This document shows, in pieces, positions 11,931-24,012 of a DNA stretch of 64,000 nt. The position numbers and the translations under genes were made by a program. Numbering within the stretch: position 1 is the first letter of the stretch; the number at the start of each line of letters is the position of its first letter. The notes under the pieces were generated by a model that had not been told where the DNA came from, made no database searches, and saw only the letters and a list, made by a program, of their open reading frames with translations. The DNA comes from Phorcus lineatus. Its lineage: Eukaryota; Mollusca; Gastropoda; Trochida; Trochidae. Location of the stretch: the NCBI GenBank assembly GCA_921293015.1, contig OV121088.1, positions 6,447,882 through 6,511,881 on the forward strand. Reading direction: 5' to 3'.

Positions 11931-12040
11931 GAATAGACTCCTCAAACTCGTCATTAGTTGTGCACGAGGTTTAGTCTTCGGGCTAACGCCCTCAGACTAA
12001 ACCTCGTGCACAACTAATGACGAGTTTGAGGAGTCTATTC
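11931..12040. repeat. Perfect 47-bp inverted repeat (hairpin)
   Basis: The arms at 11931-11977 and 11994-12040 are exact reverse complements (47 of 47), separated by a 16-base spacer that itself contains gggc/gccc. The arms include the cgtcattagt motif. A (TA)n run follows at about 12044-12064. This could be a foldback element end or a cruciform; an assembly artefact at a palindrome cannot be excluded. Confidence 0.92.
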
Positions 12041-12064
12041 TTTACATATATATATATATATATA

Positions 12065-12475
12065 TGAAAAGTTGAATTGGTTCAAACGCAAGGTCACAAA
12101 TAGATTAAATATAACATACTTCACATAGTCGTTTGCAGAATCATTTTAATCCGATACTAGTATTTCGTCAATAGTATTGACTCATCAGGGATGAAACGAT
12201 ATGATCGTTAACATCGCGTTACAAGCGTTTTTATAACAAAATATACGTACAATGTACAATGATATATTGTAAATTATGCTAATCAGGTGACATCATGGTA
12301 CTTCCTTGTTGGTCTTCTGATTCACACAATCACTCTCTCATGAGTTTACCCCTTGAGCAATATGTTAATGTGACATAATCTCTTTTGTTTTGAATAGCTA
12401 AATTGTAGTTAAGAGATATATGTCAGTGATTTAAGGGTACTCATCTCATTGTTTATTTAGTGACACCTATGGACT
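12065..12475. other. Non-coding spacer between two palindromes
   Basis: AT-rich, with no exon or element recognised. It lies between the two perfect inverted repeats. Confidence 0.4.
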
Positions 12476-12498
12476 ATGAAGAATGTTAGACCTAACTT

Positions 12499-12540
<42 letters not shown>

Positions 12541-12563
12541 AAGTTAGGTCTAACATTCTTCAT
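12476..12563. repeat. Perfect 88-bp palindrome centred on (TA)n
   Basis: Outer arms atgaagaatgttagaccta..., 27 bp of unique sequence on each side, flank a pure alternating AT core, so the whole 88 bp is its own reverse complement. Transposon foldback or microsatellite-mediated duplication are possible origins. The short ORF across it is an artefact. Confidence 0.92.
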
Positions 12564-12971
12564 GACAATTCCGACATTCTTTTTTGGGAGGGCCATAAAA
12601 GAGATGTAGCATCTGACATTACAATGTTTAATCTGATTACACGAATGAGAATCCTATGCGACTTTTCAAGACCGTCTCGATATTTACGTGCTCTTAAACT
12701 ATAATGGTATCAGATATGACATTAATTTGATCAAAGTACCAAAACGAGAACATCATGCTGTAACTATCATGAAAGTGTGGACTCCAATTCATAGTGCTCA
12801 TTCCAATTGCAATTTGGAAAAACAAGTATGTTTATAGTTTTTCTTGGGTGTTTTATCTGACGAGGTTGGTACTTAGTCTTATCAACATGAAGATTACATG
12901 TATTACAAATGGATACAATTTCAATTGGCAAATACCATTTTGTTAATTGTTTTGGTAAATTTAGTTTTCTA
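12564..12971. other. Non-coding stretch
   Basis: No exon or repeat recognised between the palindrome and the SINE. Confidence 0.4.
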
Positions 12972-13287
12972 CCGTACCCTCTTGAGGTGAGGTGAGTTGG
13001 TGATTAATGCCGCTATCAAGATTATTTCACTTATATCGCGGCTGCTAGTATCATTGCAGGGAGAAAGCCTACAACACCATTGTGACTATGCATTGCAGTG
13101 AAACTTGCGAGCATCGGCTGGAACTAGCGAACCATGGGTGGTACTGCGCTAAAAGTCAGTGTAATATTACACCCAAATCTGACTGCGTGTAGAACAGTTC
13201 TCTACTGGCGGGATTCGAACCACGGACCTCTTGATCCGAAGCCGAACGCGCTTACCACTCCGCTATCCAGCCCCCGTATCCTCTTGA
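12972..13287 (-). mobile_element. tRNA-derived SINE with 14-bp target-site duplication
   Basis: A SINE of about 288 bp (12986-13273) on the minus strand. Its head resembles a tRNA: an A-box-like stretch 'tagcggagtggtaagcgc' and a B-box 'ggttcgaatcc' (about 13203-13273). A conserved body follows, ending in 'gcggcattaatcaccaact' and 'cacctcacc'. It is flanked by ccgtaccctcttga (12972-12985) and ccgtatcctcttga (13274-13287), a 14-bp target-site duplication with one mismatch. It would be transcribed by RNA polymerase III and mobilised by a LINE. Because of the body and the duplication I do not call it a functional tRNA gene. Confidence 0.88.
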
Positions 13288-13316
13288 ACAGACCAGTCAG
13301 GATAACGAGTATCATC

Positions 13317-13657
13317 TTAAAGGGACAGTAACACGTATTTTTGAAAATTGTATATCTTGAAATAATCTCCAATAAACATTACTTTTTACCAATTGCAAGT
13401 CTCTAAACTGCAGAGGGTCAGAACATCTGATTTCTCAACCAAACCATCCATTGTAGAGAAATATACAAAATCTCTTTCGTGTGGTCACCTTTTAATCATT
13501 TGAAGTTGGGATATATATATTCATACAGCTTAACGGAACTTGGTACAATTGTTTAAAAACTGTAATGTTTAAAAACATTGTCTTGCAATCAGAAAGATTT
13601 ATTTTCGTTTTCGTGAGCACTTTATTTATCGATAATAACGTGCTACTGTCCCTTCAA
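13317..13657. mobile_element. TTAA-type MITE, about 333 bp
   Basis: Terminal inverted repeats agggacagtaacacgt (13321-13336) and its reverse complement with one mismatch (ending 13653) bound an internally non-coding element. It is flanked by TTAA on the left and tcaa on the right, consistent with a TTAA target duplication as used by piggyBac and Kolobok elements. The superfamily is not assignable from ends alone. Confidence 0.7.
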
Positions 13658-13659
13658 TG

Positions 13660-16615
13660 ATAACATTTAAGATTCCTACAAAAAAATAAATGGCATTTTT
13701 GTCGGCACGTAATAAAATCAATTAATAAAGACGTACGTTCCAGTATATCTTTTAAACGGGAAGTTTTAAACCACAGCATACATGTACTTCAACGACAGAA
13801 GATGACATGATTAAAAATCATTCAAGAAAAGGTCAGAAAATTCGGATACTTGGACTGTTCGTCATGAAAATATATCCGCCCTTGATTTGGGTACTCACAT
13901 GACACTGCTACATCGATTGGACCTGCGAGCTTCTGAAAGCACACATTCGAGGACGCTCAGTCTTCCTTTGAGGATACTGGTTTGCAATACCAGCTCAAAG
14001 CGTTCTCAACCAGTCTGGAGAAAAGGTGTTATATTCAAATTCCTGAATATGCGCTGAAATAGTATGTTTTAAGTCAGCATAACACAACGCACCTCCTGTG
14101 GCATCAAGCCCTGGGTGACGAGGATGTCATCCTTCGTGTTTGTCATGTTATTGGGTATATAAACACCACTTCGACATATAGATACGAAATAATTAGTTAT
14201 TAAAGAATTAAAGCCAAAATATGTTCTGTACTTTTTCATTTGTTGAAAATTCTTCCTACTATTTTGTAAAATTATCGCCCCTAATTTAATCAAAGCATTA
14301 CTGATGTACCGATACTACGTTTTTTATATATTTTATCTTACCTTGAAAGTTATTAAAATTATTTCTTTTGTCTATGCATAATATTTTCATATTAAGTTAT
14401 CGTATTTTGATACTTTATTCTCTTGCAAATAATGTAATTAATGCTGCTTACGTAGACAAGTTTCACTTATTTTTAATATTTCTATTTGAGCTACCACCAA
14501 CGTAAACCATGATTAGGATTTAATTTGATTTATACATCTCATAACGTAATCATTCAATATTTGTCCACATGTGTTATTACTTAATTGAGTAAGAAACTGG
14601 AAGGCGTTAATCGAGACAAAACCGAGTGTTTATCTGAATAACAAGATAATGGTGTTACAGTTCATTAGATAGGAAATAGATACGTAGTTTTAACTGAGGT
14701 TTTTATAGCTTTCAAATAAAAGAGTCAATATTCGAAGGGCCTAAACCAGCTTTATTATGGAGCAAACGAATGAGAACATTGACCTTCTTAATGTATATGC
14801 TAAGCGATACATTTGTCACATGAAATATTACAAATAAAAACTTATAATTTGTGACTCTCATAAAATTGTCAAATGATTAAACCTAATAAGCAACAACGGT
14901 GATAGGTCTATCAAATTTAAATATATAAACACAGATTTGAAAAGAATTGATTTTCTTGTTTGAGGGTGTAAAGACAGTACATTGACACTGAATAAATATC
15001 TCACCATAAATTGAGAAATAAGTCCACTTGCAACTTCTTAGCCCATGACGAAACCATGGGTATTCAACATGAGAGGTTTTTTTTCAGAAACAGGTACGAT
15101 TGTTCTCTATATGACAGATGATACTCCTAACTTTGAGTTGCAACCTATTTGTCATAGACAACGTTATTTTTCATTAAGGAACTGTGTCATATGAGAGTTT
15201 AGATCTCTATTGAAAACGTGACTCTAATGACAATATATACTTGTTTTGATGTTCAGCTGAAAACTACATAAACAAGAGTCTCACTTGCAAGTTCGGGAAG
15301 CATGTTAAAATAGGCCACGGTTTCGACTATCAAATCTTTTTTAACATTGTATTAGCAGCCCGCGATGTAGTATTTATTTTTAAACAATCTTTCTAGCCTA
15401 GAGAATGATTTTCGTTTACGATGAATATGTGCTATAAATATGGATTGCTTTGCTTAGACAAATATGGTAAAATACTCTTTTTATCCGTGTCTTGATTTTT
15501 TATGTGTTTCATTAAAATATTTCTTTACATTATAAGGTAGAATTTTCAATGTCTACCAAACGCTGATTGGGAATGCTCATATGACATGTGCATTTACATC
15601 GATAGATGATTGAGAAAGGTCAATTCAGTGCATAAGATAAGCAACTATTTGCTCAAACTAAAAAGATACAAAAACAATCGTGTACAACTTTTTACATGCC
15701 CTAGATATTATATATACATGCTTGTAATTGCATTAAATGGACTAACTTGCCATCATGAATAGAACATGACACATTGGCGCCAAATGTATTGCTAATTTAT
15801 AAACATAATAAGGTTATTTCAACACCCATTTCTTCGATGTCAAATCACACATCTATATGCATCGCTAATTGAATTCAGATGGTGGAGGCGAGTATACAAC
15901 ATGTAAATAGATGCAAAAAGGTTCGCTAAAAACACCTGATTGATTGTAACTAACTTTTTATGCATCAGGTGAGCAGGTGCATTTATAAATATTTTTATCT
16001 TCTGTAACTTGTAAAACTTAAAACTTACTTTCTGGCATGATTAATTAGATTCATCAGTGAAACATCAGCCATGGAACATATCAGAATTGGTTTCAGGTCA
16101 CGTGTCATTCCTACAAACGACAGGAACAACATTTATATGACATTTTTAGGTTCAAATATTTTGATATGATCTCTAACATCTAAGGTATTATGACACAGCC
16201 GTTTAGTTGAATAGCTGCTGCATTCATATGGATTCATCTTACAGTCACTTACATCTAAGTGTGCTGTATATTTTTTCTGTTGGAGGATTTTAAAGGTTGA
16301 CATTTATTTTTGAAATGTGTTATTTATTAAACTATGTTATAATTATTATTGCATCAACGTTGCCCTATACGTACCTGTTTAGAATAGAGTGAAACATGTT
16401 AAAGAGTTGAAGAGTTAAAGAGTTAAAGAGGTGCTTTTGATTGTAATACTCGATATAATGCAATCTGATATAACGAAAACAGAGAGTTTATTCTTGTAAC
16501 GAAATATGTAAATTATGTAAACAATGTACTTTAAGGGTTTCTTGTTACCAATAAACAGGTTAGAAGTGCAGGATGTTGTAAGCAAATAGTTGATTCACAA
16601 TGAGTATCATCTATT
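13660..16615. other. Long non-coding stretch
   Basis: About 3 kb of AT-rich DNA without a credible exon. A short run of 'agagttaaagagttaaagag' occurs near 16405-16430. The small ORF at 14069-14293 has no supporting splice or domain evidence. Confidence 0.4.
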
Positions 16616-16620
16616 TTATA

Positions 16621-17447
16621 AATAGAGAATACTAAACGACGTCCCGTTTAATAGCATATTTATAAAACGAGTGTGTGGTTTGGTATTTAACGAGCGAAAG
16701 CGAGTAAGATACCGATACCATTCGCGAGTTTCATAAAAATGTAATTATACGGGACTGAGTTTAGTATTTTATTTATTACTCGCTGAATTATATCAAAGAA
16801 AAATCATGAAAATCGCCGGGATAGCCATTGTCGCTGCGCCGCTAACATTGTGACGTCATGATTAACGATTGTGACGTCATGTGGCGTCAATCAACACGCG
16901 ATGTTATTACACAATGTGTAATAACTTTGTAGATTTATTAAACGGCGGTATCTTCAACGGGAGAGTAATAATAGGAAATATTTGTAATCATTTTGCTGGC
17001 CATTCTCTCCCACCAGAGATAGTTCCGTCATAAATTCCTATACAACCTCTATCTTAATACAAAGGTTTTGACAAGTTCAAACAGCTTGGTGAAAAATATT
17101 TATTACTCGCCCGTGTAAGTTACAGCTGTGTATTATTTATACGGCGATATTAAACTAGTGTAAAACCGCTGCACGTATGACGTCATAATATTGTGCGGTT
17201 GTGACGTCACAATGTTGGCACCGCCGTCACAATGGCGGCCACCTCGCGGAATTTTTTCGTTAAGTACAATTTCGGCAATCATGCTTTATTACTGAGGTCA
17301 AGTAATAAACAAAATACTAAACTTCCTTCAAGTTAATACTATTTTTTATCAAAATCGTTAATGATTTGGTATCAAACTCGCTTTCGCTCGTTTTAACTCG
17401 TTTAATAAAAATAGTATTGATTGGAAGGTCGTTTAGTATCCCCTATT
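16621..17447. mobile_element. 827-bp inverted-repeat MITE with CRE-like motifs
   Basis: Imperfect terminal inverted repeats: aatagagaatactaaacgac at the left (16621-16640) and aataggggatactaaacgac read inward from the right end (17428-17447). Subterminal similarity continues, with 'aacgagcgaaagcgagt' on both sides followed by 'gatacc', 'tttagtattttatttattact' and then TGACGTCA-rich stretches. There is no ORF. Target-site duplication could not be resolved. Diverged relatives are at 10112-10385 and 58060-58295. Confidence 0.78.
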
Positions 17448-17449
17448 AC

Positions 17450-17961
17450 TTCTTTAGTCAAAATTCTTGAAGTATAATTGAAATCAACCTGGTTCCCGGG
17501 CCTAGTTCAGCTCGCGCTATAGTTAGTATTTGACATTGGCTGTGTAATGGCGCTGCACAGTACATCAATCCAAAATGGCGGACAAGGACATATTTTGTTA
17601 GCAAAACAAAAATAATCAAATATAAGTTTAATGCTGTACCTTACGTTTGTTAAAATACGTTGATTTGTAAAATCAATAGGGCCATAAACGTCTGACCATA
17701 ACGTTTGTCTGCGTATTTCGATACTTAAAATAGCCTGTGTTTGAGTTATTCATTGCAAGCTTATTTGCAAAATGCACATGGCAATAGACACCCGGGGGCA
17801 AAATAAACGATACCACATTTTCAAAAAGCAAATATTTCATTAAGCTGTATACTCAAATTCAAATATCATGGCATGAACCATTAAATTTTTTATATTTTTA
17901 ATACACACGAAAGGTACTGAAAGGGACATAAAAGTTTTTGTAACAAGTTGTTTGCCATTTA
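17450..17961. other. Non-coding stretch
   Basis: AT-rich DNA between the MITE and the LINE insertion. No features recognised. Confidence 0.4.
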
Positions 17962-19280
17962 AGTTGTAAATTGAGCACAATGAAAAGATTACAGACTGAA
18001 GGAGGATTGGGTATGGTTGATATAAAAACATTTATCGAAGCTCTAAAATTATCAACTCTGAAACGTTCTTATAAGAAAGCACCTAGTATTAATCCAAGCA
18101 ATATACCTTTCAATGATATTTTTAAATATGGTGCAAACATTACCGAACTTTTCAACATTGAAAACCCTTTTTGGAAAGATGTTTTTATAGCATGGAATAA
18201 CTATTGTAAAAAACTTTATGTTGAAAGGGACAACATTGATTATTTGCTATCAGAGCCATTATGGCTTAATCATAATTTCAAGGACCCTAACCATATTATC
18301 AGACACTGGGCTGATAAGGGCTTACTGACTATATAAGACATTTGTGATGAACATGGATTCATGCCCTTTGATGAGATAAAGACAAAAATATGAAATAAGA
18401 GGGACAATACTGGATTATAGTCATCTTCTTCACATCTTACCAAATTATTGGAAATGTGTAATTAAACATACACGGATCCTTACTTTTTATAACGTGAATA
18501 TCAATATTTACCAAAAGAATTTTCTTAGGCCTACAAAAGGGTCAAGATTGTATTATGAGAAACTGATTTCAAAACAAGATAAACTTGAGATTTGTCATAA
18601 ATGGGGAAAATTTTTTGAGGATGTTGAGTTTGACTGGCACAACACTTTTAATTTCTATAGACATGGCTTAAAAGATGTTTAACTTCTTGATTTTCAATAC
18701 AGATTTTTGCAAAGAGTGACATATACTAAAAAGGAACTATTGAAAATGAAACTCATTGACAAGGATTTATGTTCCTTCTGCAATAATGTTTCTGAGAGTA
18801 TTTGTCATGTGTACTGGGAAAGTTGTGAAACCGTGAAATTTTGGAATGAATTGGAACTTTGGATTAATAACTATTTTCCGCAAAAGATAAATTTCTCGAA
18901 ATATTTGATCTGGTTTGTTACATTACACAAAAATGTGTTAATGAATCAAATCATCATTTTTGCCAAAAAATATATCAATTTATGTAATATAAAGAACTTG
19001 ATTCCAAAAATCAATGATTACAAAAAACAATTGAAACAGATAATTCTAGTAGAAAAATTCATTTCCAAAAGAAATAATGAAACTGAAAAATTCAATAATA
19101 AATGGTTTCCACTCATCCCATTATTCAATAGCTAATTACATTTGTATACTGAAAGGAATCTTTCCTTAACTCTTTCTAATGTTATAACTATATGTTCTAT
19201 GTTGTACATTATTAACTATGTAACCTAAGGGAACAAAGAAAAAAAAAGAAAAAAAAAAGAAAAAAAAGTTTTAAATTGAG
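17962..19280 (+). mobile_element. 5'-truncated LINE (non-LTR retrotransposon) with target duplications
   Basis: The insertion spans about 17976-19266 and is flanked by agttgtaaattgag (17962-17975) and agttttaaattgag (19267-19280), one mismatch. It encodes only the region after the reverse transcriptase core. 'TEGGLGMVDIKTFIEALKLSTLKR' resembles the 'GGL.ml....f..alK..wl.R' block that follows reverse transcriptase in L1/Tx1-like LINEs. A CCHC zinc-knuckle-like motif follows (C-x2-C-x8-H-x5-C, 'CSFCNNVSESICH', about 18771-18830). The frame is broken by stops near 18336 and 18682 and by others between. It ends in an A-rich tail (about 19236-19266). A dead, truncated copy; the exact LINE clade is not determined. 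Confidence 0.85.
18707..19135 (+). pseudogene. C-terminal zinc-knuckle fragment of LINE ORF2
   Basis: The longest open piece of the truncated LINE, about 142 codons. It starts mid-protein ('QRVTYTKKELLKMKLIDKDLC'), contains the CCHC motif, and ends with a Lys/Ile/Asn-rich tail 'KWFPLIPLFNS'. The last stop precedes the A-rich tail by about 100 bases, as expected for a LINE 3' end. Confidence 0.75.
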
Positions 19281-20245
19281 AAGATATTGCTACTAAGTTG
19301 ATAACGGATGTTATTGAAGCAGTGTACAATCTTCAAAAATGCAAAAGAGTCCAATTTCACTCTTTCATATCGTCTAAGGAGTAAGTAATTGGTAACTTTT
19401 CTTTTGCTCGTGTGGTGCATCCCAATAATTTCGGTGTACATATTTTGCAATACATGTCTCTTAGAATAGTATCATAGTCTTCTTAAATGAATGGGGTGAA
19501 AATTAAATTAGAAACGTAAATTATTTCATATTTCAAGTATGGAAGTTAACCTTCGAAAGAACAGGTCCTTCCACTTTTTACAAATATTACTAGTATAACA
19601 TTGTATTTGTATTGTAGGTGATGCTTTTTCACAAGTGTTTTAAAGGAAGCTAACAAGTAATCCCATTTTCTACTATTGTTATGTGATTCACGTTAAATCT
19701 ATAGCTACAAATTGGCTTTGTAGAGGTCATTGACAGACAGATATCTATTGCATAGATGCATATAAAAAACATTCTTATATAAGCATATACGCGACATTTT
19801 TTGTGCTCTTTGACCAATGCAAATCATTACGGTAAAGTTTTTGACAAGTTCCAACAATTAGGTGTAAAAATGGTTACCAAACATATGTACCTATTTAAAA
19901 TGAAATCAACTTTGTGCACGAAAATTGTCAACAAGATGTAGCAACTAGATTTAATTATCCTACATTCACGTTTAGACATACGCCGTCTTAACGGGAGGTA
20001 AAAGGATATTGTGGCTTTTAGAAAGACCGATAGCGAATACGCTAGAGGCCTGCTTTCTTCTTACCCGGGATTATGACCTACGACATTGCACAGATAAGTG
20101 TCCTCTTAATAGATATTTTTCTAGTCAGACAGAACATGACAGTCATGCGCTCAAGGGCGAATAAGTTCCTGGTATCTATTATGTACGATGATAAAAGGTA
20201 GATTCCCCGAAATAACATATGTTACATGAACGGTATTAGTTGTTT

Positions 20246-20938
20246 ACTGAAATTGTTTGGAAAATGCTTATTAACACAAGTTGTTTGGAAAATGCTTATT
20301 AACACAAGTTGTTTGGAAAATGTTTATTAACACAAGTTGTTTGGAAAATGCTTATTAACACAAGTTGTGTGGAAAATGTTTATTAACACAAGTTGTTTGG
20401 AAAATGTTTATTAACACAAGTTGTTTGGAAAATGCTTATTAACACAAGTTGTTTGGAAAATGTTTATTAACACAAGTTGTTTGGAAAATGCTTATTAACA
20501 CAAGTTGTTTGGAAAATGTTTATTAACACAAGTTGTTTGGAAAATGCTTATTAACACAAGTTGTGTTGAAAATGTTTATTAACACAAGTTGTTTGGAAAA
20601 TGCTTATTAACACAAGTTGTGTGGAAAATGTTTATTAACACAAGTTGTTTGGAAAATGTTTATTAACACAAGTTGTTTGGAAAATGCTTATTAACACAAG
20701 TTGTTTGGAAAATGTTTATTAACACAAGTTGTTTGGAAAATGCTTATTAACACAAGTTGTTTGGAAAATGTTTATTAACACAAGTTGTTTGGAAAATGCT
20801 TATTAACACAAGTTGTTTGGAAAATGCATATTAACACAAGTTGTTTGGAAAATGTTTATTAACACAAGTTGTTTGGAAAATGCTTATCAACACAAGTTGT
20901 TTGGAAAATGCTTATTAACACAAGTTGTTTGGAAAAAG
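20246..20938. repeat. 28-bp minisatellite, about 25 copies
   Basis: The unit ttgtttggaaaatgcttatt + aacacaag is repeated nearly perfectly. The base after 'aaatg' is C or T, and for much of the array the two types alternate, giving a 56-bp higher-order period. A few copies have 'ttgtgtgg' or 'ttgtgttg'. The unit length is not a multiple of three, so the ORF across the end of the array (from 20813) is accidental. Confidence 0.95.
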
Positions 20939-23900
20939 TTTACGATGTCTTTTATGATGAAAATTTATCTATGTTTTCGTACGTTTTGTAAAATTAACGG
21001 GATCGCCTGCTTTTTGTATTTGTTAGATTCTTAGATAGTATTTCTTGTTGCGGAAGAATAATGTTTGTATGTCTACTTCAAATGATGTTCAATATAGGTT
21101 ACCCCGTAACCAGTGAAATTGTTTTATCCGGTATCCCAACTCATATGTTTGTTTCCAGTTTTCAAGAGCAAACCATTACATGCACACTCTGGCATGATTG
21201 TCTAGCTTCAAGTAGTGAATATTTCATCTGTCTTCAGGAAAAAGAATGTCCTTATGGTATGATGAAGTTAAAGCTTCAAAAGATTCAGCTGCATCTCCAA
21301 ATGTTTGTTAACACATTTGATCATCTTACCACATATGTATATCGCGTATTTACATTCATTTAAAGAACGATATTCACATCAATCCATTTGTGCTTTAACT
21401 TAAGAAAGGAATAGTTTTAATTAAGATATTCATAGTTAAAACTCAACATATAACGCAATATTCATGACAAATCATTTTTATGTTCATGCTATAAATGCTT
21501 CATAAATGACTTCAACAATTAGCCGAATATAGTTATTGACATCACTTCATACGGATATTATCACATACATCGTAGAGCTATCACTATGCCAACTTCACAA
21601 AAGGTAAATGATTGGCATTCTGTCGTAACACCAATTTTCATATCTTTTACATATCGATCCATGTCCTTAACAATACAATTTTCAATGGGAACTATGTCGT
21701 TGTTTATGCTTTAAAATTAGCCATATGATTAAGCCAGTTATTGATATAACACAAAAAAGAGTTTCAAATCTATTTGAGTAAACAGAAAGACGTCAATACG
21801 CTTTTCCCCTTTACGAATGGCAGAAACAAATTTGCTAGTTTTACAATTTTCAATAATGACTAATTTTATCAATATGCAACTTGATTCAACTTTTAACTTT
21901 GTCCCAGTTTAACTTTTTCAGTATTACTAGTAGCTTGGACTTAACGACCCTTTTGAGACAACACGGCAATTCTGAATACAAGTTATAAATTGATAAGTAA
22001 CACGAACATTGTGTTTAATACAGTGAAATACAATCAATACAATAGATGAATGATTAGGTGTTTTTAGAGATCAATAATTTGTGATAAGCTCATAAAAGAT
22101 GTCAAATCTATTTGTCACGTGATCATAAAGTGTCAAATGAGTTAACATTGACTGTTCAATGAATTCTTCAAACGTTAAATTCTAGACATTTATATGTACC
22201 TTATTTTATATATAATCATATATAATTTTCGCAATGAAATCACACCAGAAGACCTCGACAATAATTAAATGTTAAAGTTAATTATTTTAGGAAAACTAGC
22301 CAATCCCTACTTATTGGATGCTTCTGATTGTATATAAGCTCGTGTTCTCCGTTATAGGCTCATGCCATTTAGAAAGGTTGTCTATCTAATGCCATCACCG
22401 TGTCTATTCCACTTCCTCCTCCTTTTTCTCGAGTATTTATGAAGTATCAGAATGTTCTGGATCTCGAAAGACCTATTTTCTAGGCAATTTACATAACGCA
22501 AAGTTACAGAGATCTTGAGTTGTACAGGATAATTTACACCAGGGTATTCAAACGATAGATTTCTAATCATAACCCGGATTCGTTTACGACTCAGCCTAAT
22601 TATTCTAATAACCAGGTTGCATATGTAATTTAACTAAATGAAGGTAATCTTTACTGTGTAAAGAAAAAAACATTTGAATATTATTGACTGAATATATGAG
22701 ATTACGGCAGGTTCTTATGAAATAGTAAGTAATCAAAATTTCTTTTGATCAGTTTCCGATCGTCCCTTCCCATTATTGTCTTAACTTATTGATGACTAAA
22801 CTTGTTTGTTATTTTGTTTGAATATATCATTCAAATACAGTCTTCTCCTTACGTCTTTATCGTGGCCCTAATCATCACGGTTATGCTAACTCTATATTCC
22901 TCGAAGTTCGGAACTATTAGCTTTCTATACACTAGTATACAAATTTAAACTATTTCGATGTTGGAGTTTCAAAATGACCATACTGAATACAGGTGCATAT
23001 TTTTTCAGCATTCGCAAGCAGTAGAATGATGTGCAGAATGAATTGACATTTACTGATAAAATTTTTAGCATCAATCATAATCTTGTGATCACTCAATATT
23101 AGAGTTTTGTAAACATTTATCTCTTTGCTGACAAGAGAATAAATGGATTTCCGTTAGTATCTTGTGAAAATTCATTGTAAAAGTCAAATCTGTTTGAAAC
23201 AAATGCATTGGAAACTTAACCAAAATCGATGACAGTAAATGTCTAGTTATACGAAATTCGGTCTTTCTTAACAATGCAAAATGTACAGATGCTCAGTTAT
23301 GTCGCTTATGAAAATAATATCTCTATACAGCTGCATTCTGTATGCTTGTTCACCGACTCCCGTTTCTTAGTGGAAATTAAATATGTATCACGTATTTATT
23401 GTGTTTTTTTAATTTTTAAATAACAGTTTCAGGAAAACTCTAACATTCAAGTGATTATCGTTCTCTGTAAAATCTCAAATAAGTTACCAACTATCTCAAA
23501 CATTAGTCAATAATGTTCCTTTTTACTGATTCAAAATACCTTGGAAAAACAATCTCATTAAACCAATAGATAATGTTTTATCATCAATCGCATCAGTATT
23601 TAGAGGGTTCTTCATTACATGGAAAATAAATTAACATTCGTCACTACAGTTGAAGTATGCAACCGGAGTAAAACGAAATCCTAATCACATGTTAATAACA
23701 CTTGGATACACAAGAAGGAACTTTCAGGATGCAGCTGTATTCAGTTAAATTCAGTGCATTCCTTCCTTGTTTTACTTTTTACTTTTGAACCTTTGTTTAC
23801 GAATCCAAATTCCATAACACTTTGTAAACTGACCTATGGTGTGACAAGCCTTTATACAGAATATATGTGATAGTCCGGGATAGTATCATTTCTACGTAAT

Positions 23901-24012
23901 TTTACACACATCTGTTTGTGTTTGATTACTATTTGTGAATTAATTTTGTGCAGAAGACAATTCATAATTCTTCAATTTAAGTTGCTTCGTATGAATGTAC
24001 ATCAATGGTTTA

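Noticed and set aside
13203-13273. tRNA gene on the minus strand
   Set aside because: A and B boxes are present, but it is the head of a SINE with a conserved body and target-site duplication; the acceptor stem is not convincingly paired.
20813-21034. ORF with repeated 'FGKC..TQVVWK' phrases
   Set aside because: Reads through the end of the 28-bp array, whose unit is not a multiple of three. Chance frame.
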